Source: Papio anubis (lineage: Eukaryota; Chordata; Mammalia; Primates; Cercopithecidae). Taken from it: a DNA stretch of 64,000 nt. This document shows positions 55,086-64,000 of the stretch, in pieces (within the stretch, counting starts at the first letter, position 1; the number at the start of each line of letters is the position of its first letter). The notes below the pieces were generated by a model. It was not told the DNA's origin. It did not search any database and saw only the letters and a list, made by a program, of their open reading frames with translations. The stretch spans positions 40,443,536-40,507,535 of the forward strand of contig NC_044995.1 of NCBI RefSeq assembly GCF_008728515.1. The letters are read 5' to 3'. The position numbers and the translations under genes were made by a program.

Positions 55086-56034
55086 GAGGGGGCAGGAAAG
55101 GGGGGCAGTGCCTCCTCTACCCACTGCCTTTGCCTGCCCGGGGTGAGGGAGCCCCTCTGCTCCACCCATGCCCCCCATGATGGCACATCTGTATGAGGCT
55201 GAGGCATGGGGGGCAGTGTGAAGAACAGGGGCAGGTTCCAAGAAAAAAGAAAAAACCCTTCCCACAGCCCTAATAAATAACAGAAGGGTTTGGGATGACC
55301 TGGGCACAGGCAAGGGGAGACACAGCACCCTGAACCCCAAAACCTCTGAAGTGGGGCAAGCCCTACTTAAGTAGGGGATTAGGAGGGAGTGGGTGAGAGG
55401 TGGAGAGGCCGCACACAGGGAGGGGCTAAGAGGAGAAAGGGTACCCCAAGGACCCTGCCATGGGGGAGCCTGCCCCCCACCCTACAGCTGGGCTCGCTGA
55501 TTCTGAGAGAAGACTCAATGACAAACAATGACCTCATCTCCCTCCTCTCCTTTGCACATGCTTAGACACGGGCGGTCCCCCATTGACTGGAATCATGCCC
55601 ACCCACTCTAGAAATTCTGGAAACCAAGGGCTCCTATTGGCTGTTTAGTCGCTCAACACTGGCTGGAGTTGCCCTCTTGCAGGAGGATTCTAAGAAGTGA
55701 AGAGAAGGCTCCCATTGGCTGGAGCCAACTCCTTTTGGTTAAAATTCTGAGAACCAGGGGTTCTCATTAGCCAGGCAATGGCCAATGGGGTCAAGCTTTG
55801 GCCCTTAAAAGGGCAAGAGTAGGGGCAAGGGCCCACCTTCCATTTGTGCCCATCTGAATATCTCAGAGGGCCAGAGAGGCAGGTGTCTCCCAAATGTCCT
55901 TCCAGCCATCTTCTAATGTCTGGGTCTGGCTGGCTTGGGGGGCAGGGGACTTTGGCACTCACGTGGCACACGCACACACACGCGTGGCAGGGAAGAAGTG
56001 GGGACTGGGCAGATTCTGGGTGGGTGGTCGGGCC
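55046..56034 (-). other. PLPPR2 3' UTR
   Basis: Repeat-free DNA from the PLPPR2 long-form stop to the AATAAA pair, about 990 nt. The part at 55570-55800 carries diverged units with ATTGGCTGG or ATTGACTGG followed by AAATTCTG and AACCA. Confidence 0.75.
55575..55800 (+). repeat. Degenerate ATTGGCTGG tandem repeat in the PLPPR2 3' UTR
   Basis: Cores CCATTGACTGG (55580), CTATTGGCTG (55634), CCATTGGCTGG (55710), TCATTAGCCAGG (55766) and GCCAATGGGG (55788), with AAATTCTGG/AAATTCTGAG and AACCAAGGGCTC/AACCAGGGGTTC at matching offsets. Confidence 0.55.
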
Positions 56035-59000
56035 TCACAGCAGGTGGTCACGGCTGGCAAACAGGTAAGGGCTAAAGTTGTCCCGGTGGAAGGGGGAGGG
56101 ATAGAGTCCACTCAGGGTGTACAGGTCCCGCAGCAGGGGCGTGGGCAGCAGCAGCTTCCGGCCACGTCCACCACCCCCGCCTGGCCCCCCAGGTCCGGGG
56201 GAGGAAGGCGAGGGGCCCTGGCTGGGGGTGGGCGCTGGCAGGGGTAGGGGCAGGGGCAAGGGCGTCGGCTCAGACCTCAATCGAGGGCGGGGCACACGGG
56301 GCGACGAACACATGGCTGGGGCCCTGGAGGACACGCAGCTGGGGATCAGGTGGCCACGGCGGGCGCAGTTCTGCGACTCTGGTGGTCAGAAGCCAGATAT
56401 CAGGGGATCAGAACACTTGGGAGGCAGCATAAAAACCTAGGTGAGACCTCTGGGGCAGTAGCTGCCCACCTGAAAGTCCCCCTGTTTAGTCCCCACACCC
56501 CCAACACTCACTGGATGGGGTGAGCCGTGCCGGTGTCGAATGCGGCCTGCAGACCTCGGGTTCCTGAGACAAAGAGACAGAGGGAAGGGGCTAGTGGCCC
56601 CCTGGGCCCTACCGGCCACAGCCACAAGGAGCTCATCAGGTGAAGAATCCCACGGAAAAGACAACCACAGTTCTCATGATTAACCGTGTCCCCTTGGGAA
56701 GAAGACGGGGGTGCTCCCTTTCATTCTTTGGGGCTGTCCCCCCAGGACCTGTGTCCACAGAGATGGGTGATCCCTCCACTTCCCCATGGTTCTGAGACCC
56801 CCACCTCTTGCCTGACTTCCTTCCTGCCTCCTTGGCCCCCTCCACCCACCACCCTCTCCAGCCGGGAGCAGCCCCCGGCCCCCCTTACCTGGGCCACACT
56901 TAACTTTTCGAGGGGGCTGTCCACGGTGGGGGCTTGGCCCAGGTCCTCCCAGGGAGAGAGCCTTCGGCCAGAGGGTGGCCGGCTCTGAAAGTTGTGCACG
57001 ACGCAGGTGACCTGGAACAGAGGGAGAGGACAGTGTTGAGGCCTGGGGTCAGTCACATAGGAGCTATGTAAATACCATCCCCATTTTTCAGATAAGGAAA
57101 CTGAGCTCAGGTTTTCAAAAACAGCTAATGCATAGTATGTGCCAGGCACTGTTGGTTCCATTTTACTATGAGGTAGGTGCAATTATTATTTATCCCACAG
57201 AGTCTGGACTAGGGTAAAGCAAGTAAGACCAAGTTGTACAGGGGCAGGGTTTAATTTTTTTTTTTTTTTTTTGAGACAGAGTCAAACTCTGTCACCCAGG
57301 CTGGAGTGCAGTGGTGTGATCTCAGCTCACTGCAAACTCCACCTCCTGGGTTCAAGCGACTCTTCTGCCTCAGCCTTCCGAATAGCTGGGACTACAGATG
57401 TGCACCACCATTGCCAGCTAATTTTTTTTTTTTGAGGCAGACTTTCACTCTTTCACCCAGGCTGGAGTGAAGTGGTGCGATCTCGGCTCACTGCAACCTC
57501 CGTCCCCCGGGTTCAAGCAATTCTTCTGCTTCAGCCTCCCGAGTAGCTGGGACTACAGGCTTGCACCACTACGCCTGGCTAATTTTTGTATTTTTAGTAA
57601 AGACGGGGTTTCGCCATGTTGACGAGGCCGGTCTCGAACTCTTGGCCTCAAGTGATCCACCCACTTCAGCTTCCCAAAGTGCTGGGATTACAGGCATGAG
57701 CTACTGCACCCAGTCTTGATTCGTCTTTATTTAGAATTTTTATATTTCTGTACATTATGATAGTTTTGTATTAACTTTGATTTTTAAAAATGTTTTGTTA
57801 AAATATGATTAATCTTGATTACTAAGTGTTTGGGCACCCTCTTAAAATTTGCATTCAAGGCCTTGCCTCACCCTGATCCTGGTATCTCATTTCACAGATG
57901 AGATGAGAATATCCAGGAAGGGTCAGGTTAAGGGACTGGCCCAAGGTCACACACAGTCCACACCCTTCTCCATCATGTGGTCCTGCCTCTTGGGTCAGAA
58001 AGCTGATGGGAAGGTTCCATGCTGGGAAGGTTGAGGAGGGGACTCACCAAAAAGGTGGCGATGGCCGCCCCTGTCAGGAAGCCAGCCAGCACGTCGGACC
58101 AGTGGTTTCGGTACTCAGCCACGCGGACCACGCCCACCAGGAAGGCCGGACACAGCAGGGCCAGGCAGAGCGAGGGTTTGACCAGGCGGGAGCCCTTCAC
58201 GCGGAACACGAGAGTCACGTACATCTGTGGGGAGTCAGACTGGTCAGGGGACAAGTGGAGGCAAGTCTCTGAACCCAAGTGGACGCTCTTTTCTGGGCTA
58301 GAATGCATGGCCAGAGCGTTGGGGCTGGAGGGTGTGGCCAGGGGTTCCAGGGATGGAGTCATGGACTTCCCAGTGGGCTATTCCAGGGAGCGTGACTAAA
58401 ACGGCAAAGGGGGGTGGGGGTCAGGGATTGAGGTATTGGAGTCTCATGGGCACCACTTGTAGGGCTAGGTGTGGCCAGAGCTCCCAAGAGCAGAGGACAA
58501 GGTCTGGGGCCCAGATGTCCCTGGTCCAGAGTCGTAGATGAGGACAGACACTTGCTGGGTTAGGGCGTGGCCACAGAACCAGAGGGTGGAGTCAGGGCTA
58601 AGGGGGCAGGTCCAGGAGCTGTAGGAGGTGGAGCTCCTGACCCCCAGGGGACTACTGACAATATGGGAGCATAAACCCGGATGCCAGAAAAAAGAGTTGA
58701 AGCAACAGGGTATGTGAGCAGGAAAAAGCAGAGGACAGAGTTAGAAATCCCAGAGCAGTTAAGAGCAAAGAGTGTGGCCAGGGCTACAACGGGAGAGAAC
58801 AAGGTCCCAAGGAGAGGGGCAAGGGCTCCAGGAAGCCATCCAATCTACCCAGTCTCCCAGCTAATATCTAGCGCCTGTAGCATCCTGGGGGCCTGGCTAG
58901 GCTCTAGGGGTTCCGAGTCTTGCACATCAGGGATAGTGTCCTGATCCCATAGGGTGGAGCCAATAGCTTCTCTCGCATTACGGGCTCAGGAGGCGTGGCC

Positions 59001-62000
59001 AGAGAGCAAGGGCCGGAGGCAATGGACGGCGATAGGCTCTGGCTGGGGGAGTGGCTAGGATCTGGGAGGAGGAACTAGAGTTTCCAACAGGCCGCGGCGT
59101 GGAGCGAGAGCTTCCAACAGCACCAGGGGCGTGGAAGAGCACAGGATCCAGCTCTGGCGGCTTCCAGGCCACTGGGCGCTGTCCAGCCCTCACACCCATT
59201 TCCAACCCCGAAGCTCCCGAGGCTCACCGCCGTGTAGGTGACTGCGTAGGCGCAGAGGGCCGCGTCCTTGCAGGGGAAGGCGCGGCGCGCGGCGGCCACG
59301 AGGCTGGGGCTGCCAGCGCAGGCACCCTGGTCAGTGACAAAGCGGTCGGGACCTGGCCGATCCGGAGAAGGTGGCAGGCAGCCCAGGGCCGTGTAGTTGG
59401 GGCGGCACACAGACAGGAAGTGTGGCGTAGGATTGCCGGTCACCACCTGCCCCGCGTTGGCGAAGATGGTTGTGGTGAAGAGGCCGAAGGAGTAGACCCC
59501 TAGGGGTGGGATAGTGGAAGCGGTTCATGCGCCGGGCCCGATGCTCCCACTGGTTCCATTGGGCCTCTTAGTTCCCTTTTCCTGTGACTGTCATTAAAGC
59601 ACACTTGGGACCCCGTAGTTGTGCCAACATCCCCCTTAAGGACCACCATGAAGACACTCTGAGGCCTCCTGCCCCCAGAGACCCTCATTATCTGGCCCCT
59701 GTCTTTCTAGGATTACCACTATGTCGGGGCGGGTCCTCCCTTGGAGCCCATTATAGCTGGGCTTGGACCTCCCGGCCAACCCAACACCATTACATCAGGA
59801 TCCACCCCATGCCTAGGACGGCTAGGGAAAACCCTAATGGCATACCTGGGGCGCTTCCTGCCTGCCCTTAAACTGGTTACGACTGAGTTCATCACTCTCC
59901 TCCTGGGGCCACTAGTAAGTTAGAGCTGGGTCTCCCACCGTCTGCCCCTGGGACCACCATTATAGGTAAGCTCTGCCCCTCCCCCTTTCCCACAGCCACC
60001 ACTTGAGGCTGGGACCCCATTTAAAGCACAGCCAGAGTCTCATCTCCCTACCCAGGGGCCCCAGGGTGTTTGTCCTGTGCCTGTGTCTCTCTTTTGTGCC
60101 TGAGACTGTCCTTGTGGCATTTTGGGACCCTCTTCCTACAGTTGCCATCATGGTTGGGTTAGGCCCCACCCATATCCCTAGAACCTCCATTACATCTGGC
60201 CTGAGCCTAAGTCCCTTGTTGCTTCCTAACATCCCCACCATGGCAATTCCAGGTCCTCTTCCTTCCCTGCTGGAATTCCCTTTTTTTTTTTTTTTTTTTT
60301 TTAAAGAGGTGGGGTCTTGTTCAGTCTCCCAAGTAGCTGGTACTCCCAAGTAGCTGAGTCTCTGCCTCAGCCTCCCAAGTAGCTGAGACTACAGGTATGC
60401 ACCACCATGCCCAGCTTTTCCCTGGAATTTTTTTTTTTTTTTTTTTTTTTTTTGATGGAGTTTAGCTCTTGTTGCCCAGGCTGGTGCAGTCTTGGCTCAC
60501 TGTAACCTCTGCCTCCCAGGTTCAAGGATTACAGGCACCCGCCACCATGCCCAGCTAATTTTTTGTGTTTTTAGTAGAGACAGGGTTACGCCATGTTGGT
60601 CAGGCTGGTCCTGAACTCCTGACCTCAGGTGATCGCCCACCTTGGCCTCCCAAAGTGCTGAGATTACAGACGTGAGCCACTGCGCCCAGCCTGGAATTAT
60701 GATGACTGTCAGGCCCAAGACTCTTTCCTTCTATACCCACCTCCCGACCATTACCATGGGACTGATCACGGGCCATATCTCTCACCCAGGAAGCGGACCA
60801 GCCTCCGCAGTGGGGGGCTGAAGCGACAGCAGGCTCCGGACACGATGGTGCTCTCCCCGATGACCGGGATGGCTGAAGGTGGTGCGGGGAAAAAGGCACG
60901 CGCCAGCTCCCCCAGCAGGATCTGTGGGCAAGACCAAGGTAGAGTCTTCCTGGCCTTCCAGCCCATCCCCTCACCCACCCTCACCTGGCCCACCTGCCTC
61001 CTAGGAGGTCTTCACTGTCTCACCGTGAGGGTGGGCCCGGCAGTGACCAGTGCGTAGATGAGAGCAGGAGGCACTCGGCTGGCAGCCTCAGGCCCTGGGT
61101 AGGGCTTGGCGTAGGTACTGTCATAGCAGAAGAATCCCTGGGTGTGCACAGGGAAGGTGTCCGTGAACTCCAGGCGGTAAGCAAGCAGGATCACGATGCC
61201 CAGCAGCACCGACTGCCACCAAGCCAGGGCAGGGAGAGGTGGCGGAGAGAGAAGAGAGAGGGTCAGGGCTCCAGCTGAGGCCACAGAGGCAGAGATACAG
61301 AGATGGAGAGACATGGGTTAGAGACAGAAACTAGAAGATGGAGAGAGACAGAGACAAGGGGGAGAGAGACTGAGAGAAATGGGGAAAGGAGGTGAGAGAA
61401 GAGCCAGGGTTTAGGAGAAACAGAAGGAGAAGGAGATAGAAACAGAGAGAGGCCGTGTGCAGCGAGCGGCTCATGCCTGTAATTCCAGCACTTTGGGAGG
61501 CCGAGGCAGGAGGATTGCTTGAGCTCAGGAGTTTGAGATCAGCCTGGGCAACATAGCATGACCTCATCTCTGCACAACTATAGTCCCAGCTACTTGGGAG
61601 GCTGAGGAAGGAAGATTGCCTCAGCCCAGAGGGTTAAGACTGCAGTGAGCCATGATGGCACCACTGCACTCCAGCCTGGGTGACAGAGGGAGACCCTGTC
61701 TCAGAAAAAAGAAAGAAAGGAAGAGGAATGGCCGAAAGACAGGAAGAAAGAAAAAAAGAAAATAAAGAAAAAAGTGGTTCATGCTTGTAATCCCAGCACT
61801 TTGGGAGGCTGAGGCAGGTGGATCACCTGAGATCAGGAGTTTGAGACCAGCCTGGCCAACATGACAAAACCCTGTCTCTACGAAAAATACAACAATTAGC
61901 CAGGCATGGTGGTGGACACCTGTAATCCCAGCTACTCAGGAGGCTGGGGCAGGAGAATCACTTGAACCTGGGAGGCGGAGGTTGCAGTGAGCCAAGATCA

Positions 62001-63698
62001 TGCCACTGCACTCCAGCCTGGGCAGCAGAGCAAGACTCCATCTCAAAAGAGAGAAAGAGAGAGAGAGAGAGAGAAGGAAGGAACGAAAAGAAAAAGAGAG
62101 AGAGAGAGGGAAACCAGGAAAGGAGGGGAGAAGAGGAGGAAAAAAGCAAGAGAAGAAAGAAGGGAGAGGAAAAGGGAAGGGAGTTGTAGAGAGAGTGAGA
62201 GAAGAGATGGGCATGGGGAGAGTGAGTCTAGGGCCAAGGCTCAGATGAGAGACAGACAGACAGTGGGAGGTGGAGAGACTCTCCCACAAGGAAAGAAATC
62301 GGAGGAGTAGGGGTACCAGCAGCTACCACAGGTCTAACCCTCACCGTGGGGAGGGGGTCGTACCAAGTTTGTCCATGAATTAATACACTTTACCTTTAGA
62401 ACAGCCCTAGGAGGCCGGGCGTGGTGGCTCACACCTGTAATCCCAGCACTTTGGGAGGCTGAGGCGGGAGGATTGCTTGAGGTCAGGAGTTCTAGACCAT
62501 CCTGGCCAACATGTTGAAAGCCCATCTCTACCAAAAAGGACAAAAATTAGCTGGGCATAGGCCGGGCGCGGTGGCTCACGCCTGTAATCCCAGCACTTTG
62601 GGAGGCTGAGGCGGGTGGATCACGAGGTCAGGAGTTCAAGATCAGCCTAGCCAAGATGGTGAAACCCTGTCTCTACTAAAACCTACAAAAATTAGCCAGG
62701 CGTGGTGGCATGCACCTGTGGTTCCAGCTACTCGGGATGCTGAGGCAGAAGAATCGCTTGAACCCGGGAGGTGGAGGATGCAGTGAGCTGCGATCGCGTC
62801 ACTGCACTCCAGCCTGGGCAACAGGCGAGACTCCATCTCAAAAAAAAAAAAAGAAAAATTAGCTGGGCGTGATGGCACACGCCTGTAGTCTCAGCTATTC
62901 GGGAGGCTGAGGTAGGAGAACTGCTTGAGCCCAGGAGGTAGAGGTTGCAGTAAGCTGAGATTATGCCACTGCACTCCAGCCTGGGTGACAGAGTGAGACC
63001 CTATCTAAAACAAAACAAAACAAAAAAGGCCGGGCGCGGTGGCTCATGCCTGTAATCCCAGCACTTTGGGAGGCCGAGGTGGGTGGATCACCTGAGGTCT
63101 GGAGTTCGAGACCAGCCTGACCCACACGGAGAAACCCTATCTCTACTAAAAACACAAAATTAGCTGGACTTGGTGGCACATGCCTATAATCCCAGCTACT
63201 TGGGAAGGCTGAGGCAGGAGAATCGCTTGAACCTGGGAGGTGGAGGTTGCGGTGAGCCGAGATCGCGCCATTGCACTCCAGCCTGGACAACAAGAGCAAA
63301 ACTCCATCTCAAAAACAAAACAAAACAAAACAAAAAAAAAACCAAAGAACAGCCCTAGGAGTTGGGACTCTGCTGATGCCCATTCTATGAATGAGGAAAC
63401 TGAGGCTCAGGGGTACCTGTGGTGTCCAGCACCCTGCAGTGTGGATGGGGCAGAGAGGGATTGGACCCTGGGGAGTGGCCCTTCTCAATCCAAGCTCATA
63501 ACCACTTCTCAAGAGAAAGGGGCCAGCAAGGGAGATCCCAGCGATGGAAAAGTGGGTACAGATAGGGAGACTGAGGTTGGACAGAGACAGAGATAGGCAC
63601 GCCCTCTCTGGGAGAGGTACGGGGGTCCTCACCTCCACGAAGACAAAGCAGGGGATGATGGAGAAACTCCTCTTCAGATGCGGTCTCCCTCCCGCCAT
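56035..63698 (-). CDS. PLPPR2: PLPPR2, phospholipid phosphatase-related protein 2 (long C-terminal form)
   Basis: Member of the plasticity-related gene branch of the lipid phosphate phosphatase family: six-helix plasma-membrane proteins, mostly neuronal, without phosphatase activity. Coding exons on the minus strand: 63698-63633, 61212-61024, 60921-60786, 59499-59228, 58224-58048, 57011-56889, 56563-56512, 56378-56035; 452 aa, all GT/AG. Starts MAGGRPHLKRSF, with the exon opening 14 nt earlier after CTGCAG; earlier 5' UTR exons lie outside the window. Catalytic motifs are lost: the C2 SGH counterpart reads CKD (residues 207-209), and in C3 VRVAEYRNHWSD the catalytic His position is Asn261. 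The unusual tail after residue 316 (LSVAQEPEVCRPHSTPARL, then Pro/Ser- and Gly-rich, ending LFASRDHLL) uses the donor GTAAGG at 56888. Identity is firm; preference for this isoform is not known from sequence. Confidence 0.93.
56346..63698 (-). CDS. PLPPR2: PLPPR2 short form (343 aa) by an alternative donor
   Basis: Same exons, but exon 6 stops at 56905 (donor GTTAAG), 16 nt earlier. This shifts the frame: the tail becomes KNPRSAGRIRHRHGSPHP then SRRTAPAVAT and TGA at 56348-56346. The 343-aa length equals the human form I remember. Both forms share exon 7 (56512-56563) and the first 33 nt of exon 8 in different frames. Confidence 0.88.
56512..56563 (-). other. PLPPR2: PLPPR2 exon 7, readable in two frames
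   Basis: 52-nt exon. After the short donor it encodes NPRSAGRIRHRHGSPHP; after the long donor EPEVCRPHSTPARLTPS. Neither frame has a stop, and both continue sensibly into exon 8. Confidence 0.88.
57065..57200 (-). repeat. MIR, reverse
   Basis: CCATTTTTCAGATAAGGAAAC and ATGTGCCAGGCACTG beside PLPPR2 exon 6. Confidence 0.75.
57249..57715 (-). repeat. Alu fragment and full Alu, reverse, PLPPR2 intron 5
   Basis: 57249-57425 (about 175 bp) and 57426-57715. Confidence 0.86.
57716..58047 (-). repeat. AT-rich intron part and a MIR remnant
   Basis: 57716-57850 is AT-rich and unassigned. 57880-57960 has TTTCACAGATGAG and CCCAAGGTCACACAC, a MIR core. Confidence 0.6.
58300..59120 (-). repeat. Degenerate GTGGCCAG-rich array in PLPPR2 intron 4
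   Basis: GTGTGGCCAGRG-like words at about 58330, 58472, 58566, 58767 and 58995, with GGTGGAGTCAGGG and GTGGAGCTCC between. Irregular spacing; the weakest of the arrays. Confidence 0.4.
59590..60785 (-). repeat. Degenerate ACCACCATTA array in PLPPR2 intron 3
   Basis: Diverged units such as GAGACCCTCATTATCTGGCC, GAGCCCATTATAGCTGGGCT, CACCATTACATCAGGATCC, GGACCACCATTATAGGTAAG and ACCTCCATTACATCTGGCC, then GACCATTACCATGGGACTG beyond two Alus. Steps are about 45-60 bp. Confidence 0.55.
60282..60692 (-). repeat. Two damaged reverse Alus
   Basis: 60282-60414 has the word CTCCCAAGTAGCTG three times; 60430-60692 lacks part of its left arm. GGAATT flanks the pair. Confidence 0.78.
61310..61448 (+). 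repeat. GA-rich low-complexity DNA
   Basis: GAGAGACAGAGA-type words next to PLPPR2 exon 2 (intron 1). Confidence 0.7.
61449..62050 (+). repeat. Two forward Alus
   Basis: 61449-61712 (short deletion mid-element) and 61770-62050. Confidence 0.84.
62050..62280 (+). repeat. (GA)n/(GGAA)n polypurine stretch
   Basis: Grows out of the preceding Alu tail; nearly all purine to 62190. Confidence 0.85.
62411..63345 (+). repeat. Nested Alu pair plus another Alu
   Basis: Outer left arm 62411-62560 and right arm 62853-63025 around an Alu at 62561-62850; a separate copy at 63028-63345. AGAACAGCCCTAGGAG lies before 62411 and again after 63345, so the whole cluster entered at one duplicated target. Confidence 0.83.
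63340..63412 (-). repeat. MIR remnant
   Basis: CATTCTATGAATGAGGAAAC and TGAGGCTCAGGGG. Confidence 0.7.
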
Positions 63699-64000
63699 GG
63701 TGAAGGCCAGGCCTGCAGAGGTGGGGAGGGAGTGGGAGTCCCAGGGGTGTGCCTAGGGGAAGTCTCAGGTCACCGGGACCCTGGCTTCATCCCTGAGTCC
63801 TTTGGCCACACCCCTGGCCCTGAAGACCCGGGCAAGCCCTGACTCTGCCCCTTGAGCCTTCTGGCCTCGCCTCTGCAATCCAGGTCCCGCCCTGTTGGTC
63901 CTGACCCTACTGGGGACACCTGCCTCCCCTGATACCACTCCCTGATATTCTACAGGGGTCCCCTTCCTCTATAGCCTACATGGGAGGCTCTGACCTAATG

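Noticed and set aside
60282..60414. Triplicated CTCCCAAGTAGCTG as a CRISPR-like repeat
   Set aside because: The word is part of the reverse Alu consensus and the copies lie in a damaged Alu; no spacers, wrong kingdom.

Overview
This is nuclear DNA of a catarrhine primate, most likely an Old World monkey. The proteins are nearly identical to human ones as I remember them. The youngest Alu copies carry features typical of the cercopithecoid AluY lineage: GGCTCAAGCCTGTAATCC at the 5' end, GCGAGGTGGCGGGC in the middle and GATCCGGCCACTGC in the right arm. The gene order matches human 19p13.2 (ODAD3, RGL3, EPOR, SWSAP1, PLPPR2), read in the opposite orientation to the usual human map. Exons were placed by reading through GT/AG boundaries and matching to remembered family sequences; no search was run.

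Layout: 1-955 is the 3' end of ODAD3 (+), a ciliary outer-dynein-arm docking subunit. 2499-27378 is the complete RGL3 coding region (+, 19 coding exons, 708 aa), a Ras-effector guanine-nucleotide exchange factor for Ral. 27.4-34.9 kb is Alu-packed intergenic DNA. It includes a stretch at about 29.9-33.1 kb in which young Alus carry many small indels, and a 450-bp GA-only tract. 34937-41813 is EPOR (+, 8 exons, 508 aa), the erythropoietin receptor. 43786-45119 is SWSAP1 (-, 2 exons), a RAD51-paralogue-like ATPase of the human Shu-type complex. 45.2-55.0 kb is intergenic, with L2, MIR, Alu and an old MaLR-type LTR. 55.04-63.7 kb is PLPPR2 (-, 8 coding exons seen), a catalytically dead lipid-phosphate-phosphatase-family membrane protein of neurons.

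The genes do not form a pathway; they are ordinary mammalian neighbours with separate promoters. Close to half of the window is Alu, often Alu inserted into Alu with readable target-site duplications. Beneath that lies a second layer that ordinary annotation would miss: several introns and one 3' UTR consist of diverged tandem repeats with units of roughly 40-65 bp. They occur in RGL3 introns 2, 11-13 and 18, PLPPR2 introns 3 and 4, and the PLPPR2 3' UTR. In RGL3 intron 2 each unit carries a consensus-like 5' splice site, and the real exon 2 donor is the first of the series. PLPPR2 also has two alternative donors 16 nt apart, so the following exon and the start of the last one can be read in two frames. 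I saw no prokaryotic-type system, CRISPR array, tRNA or rRNA.
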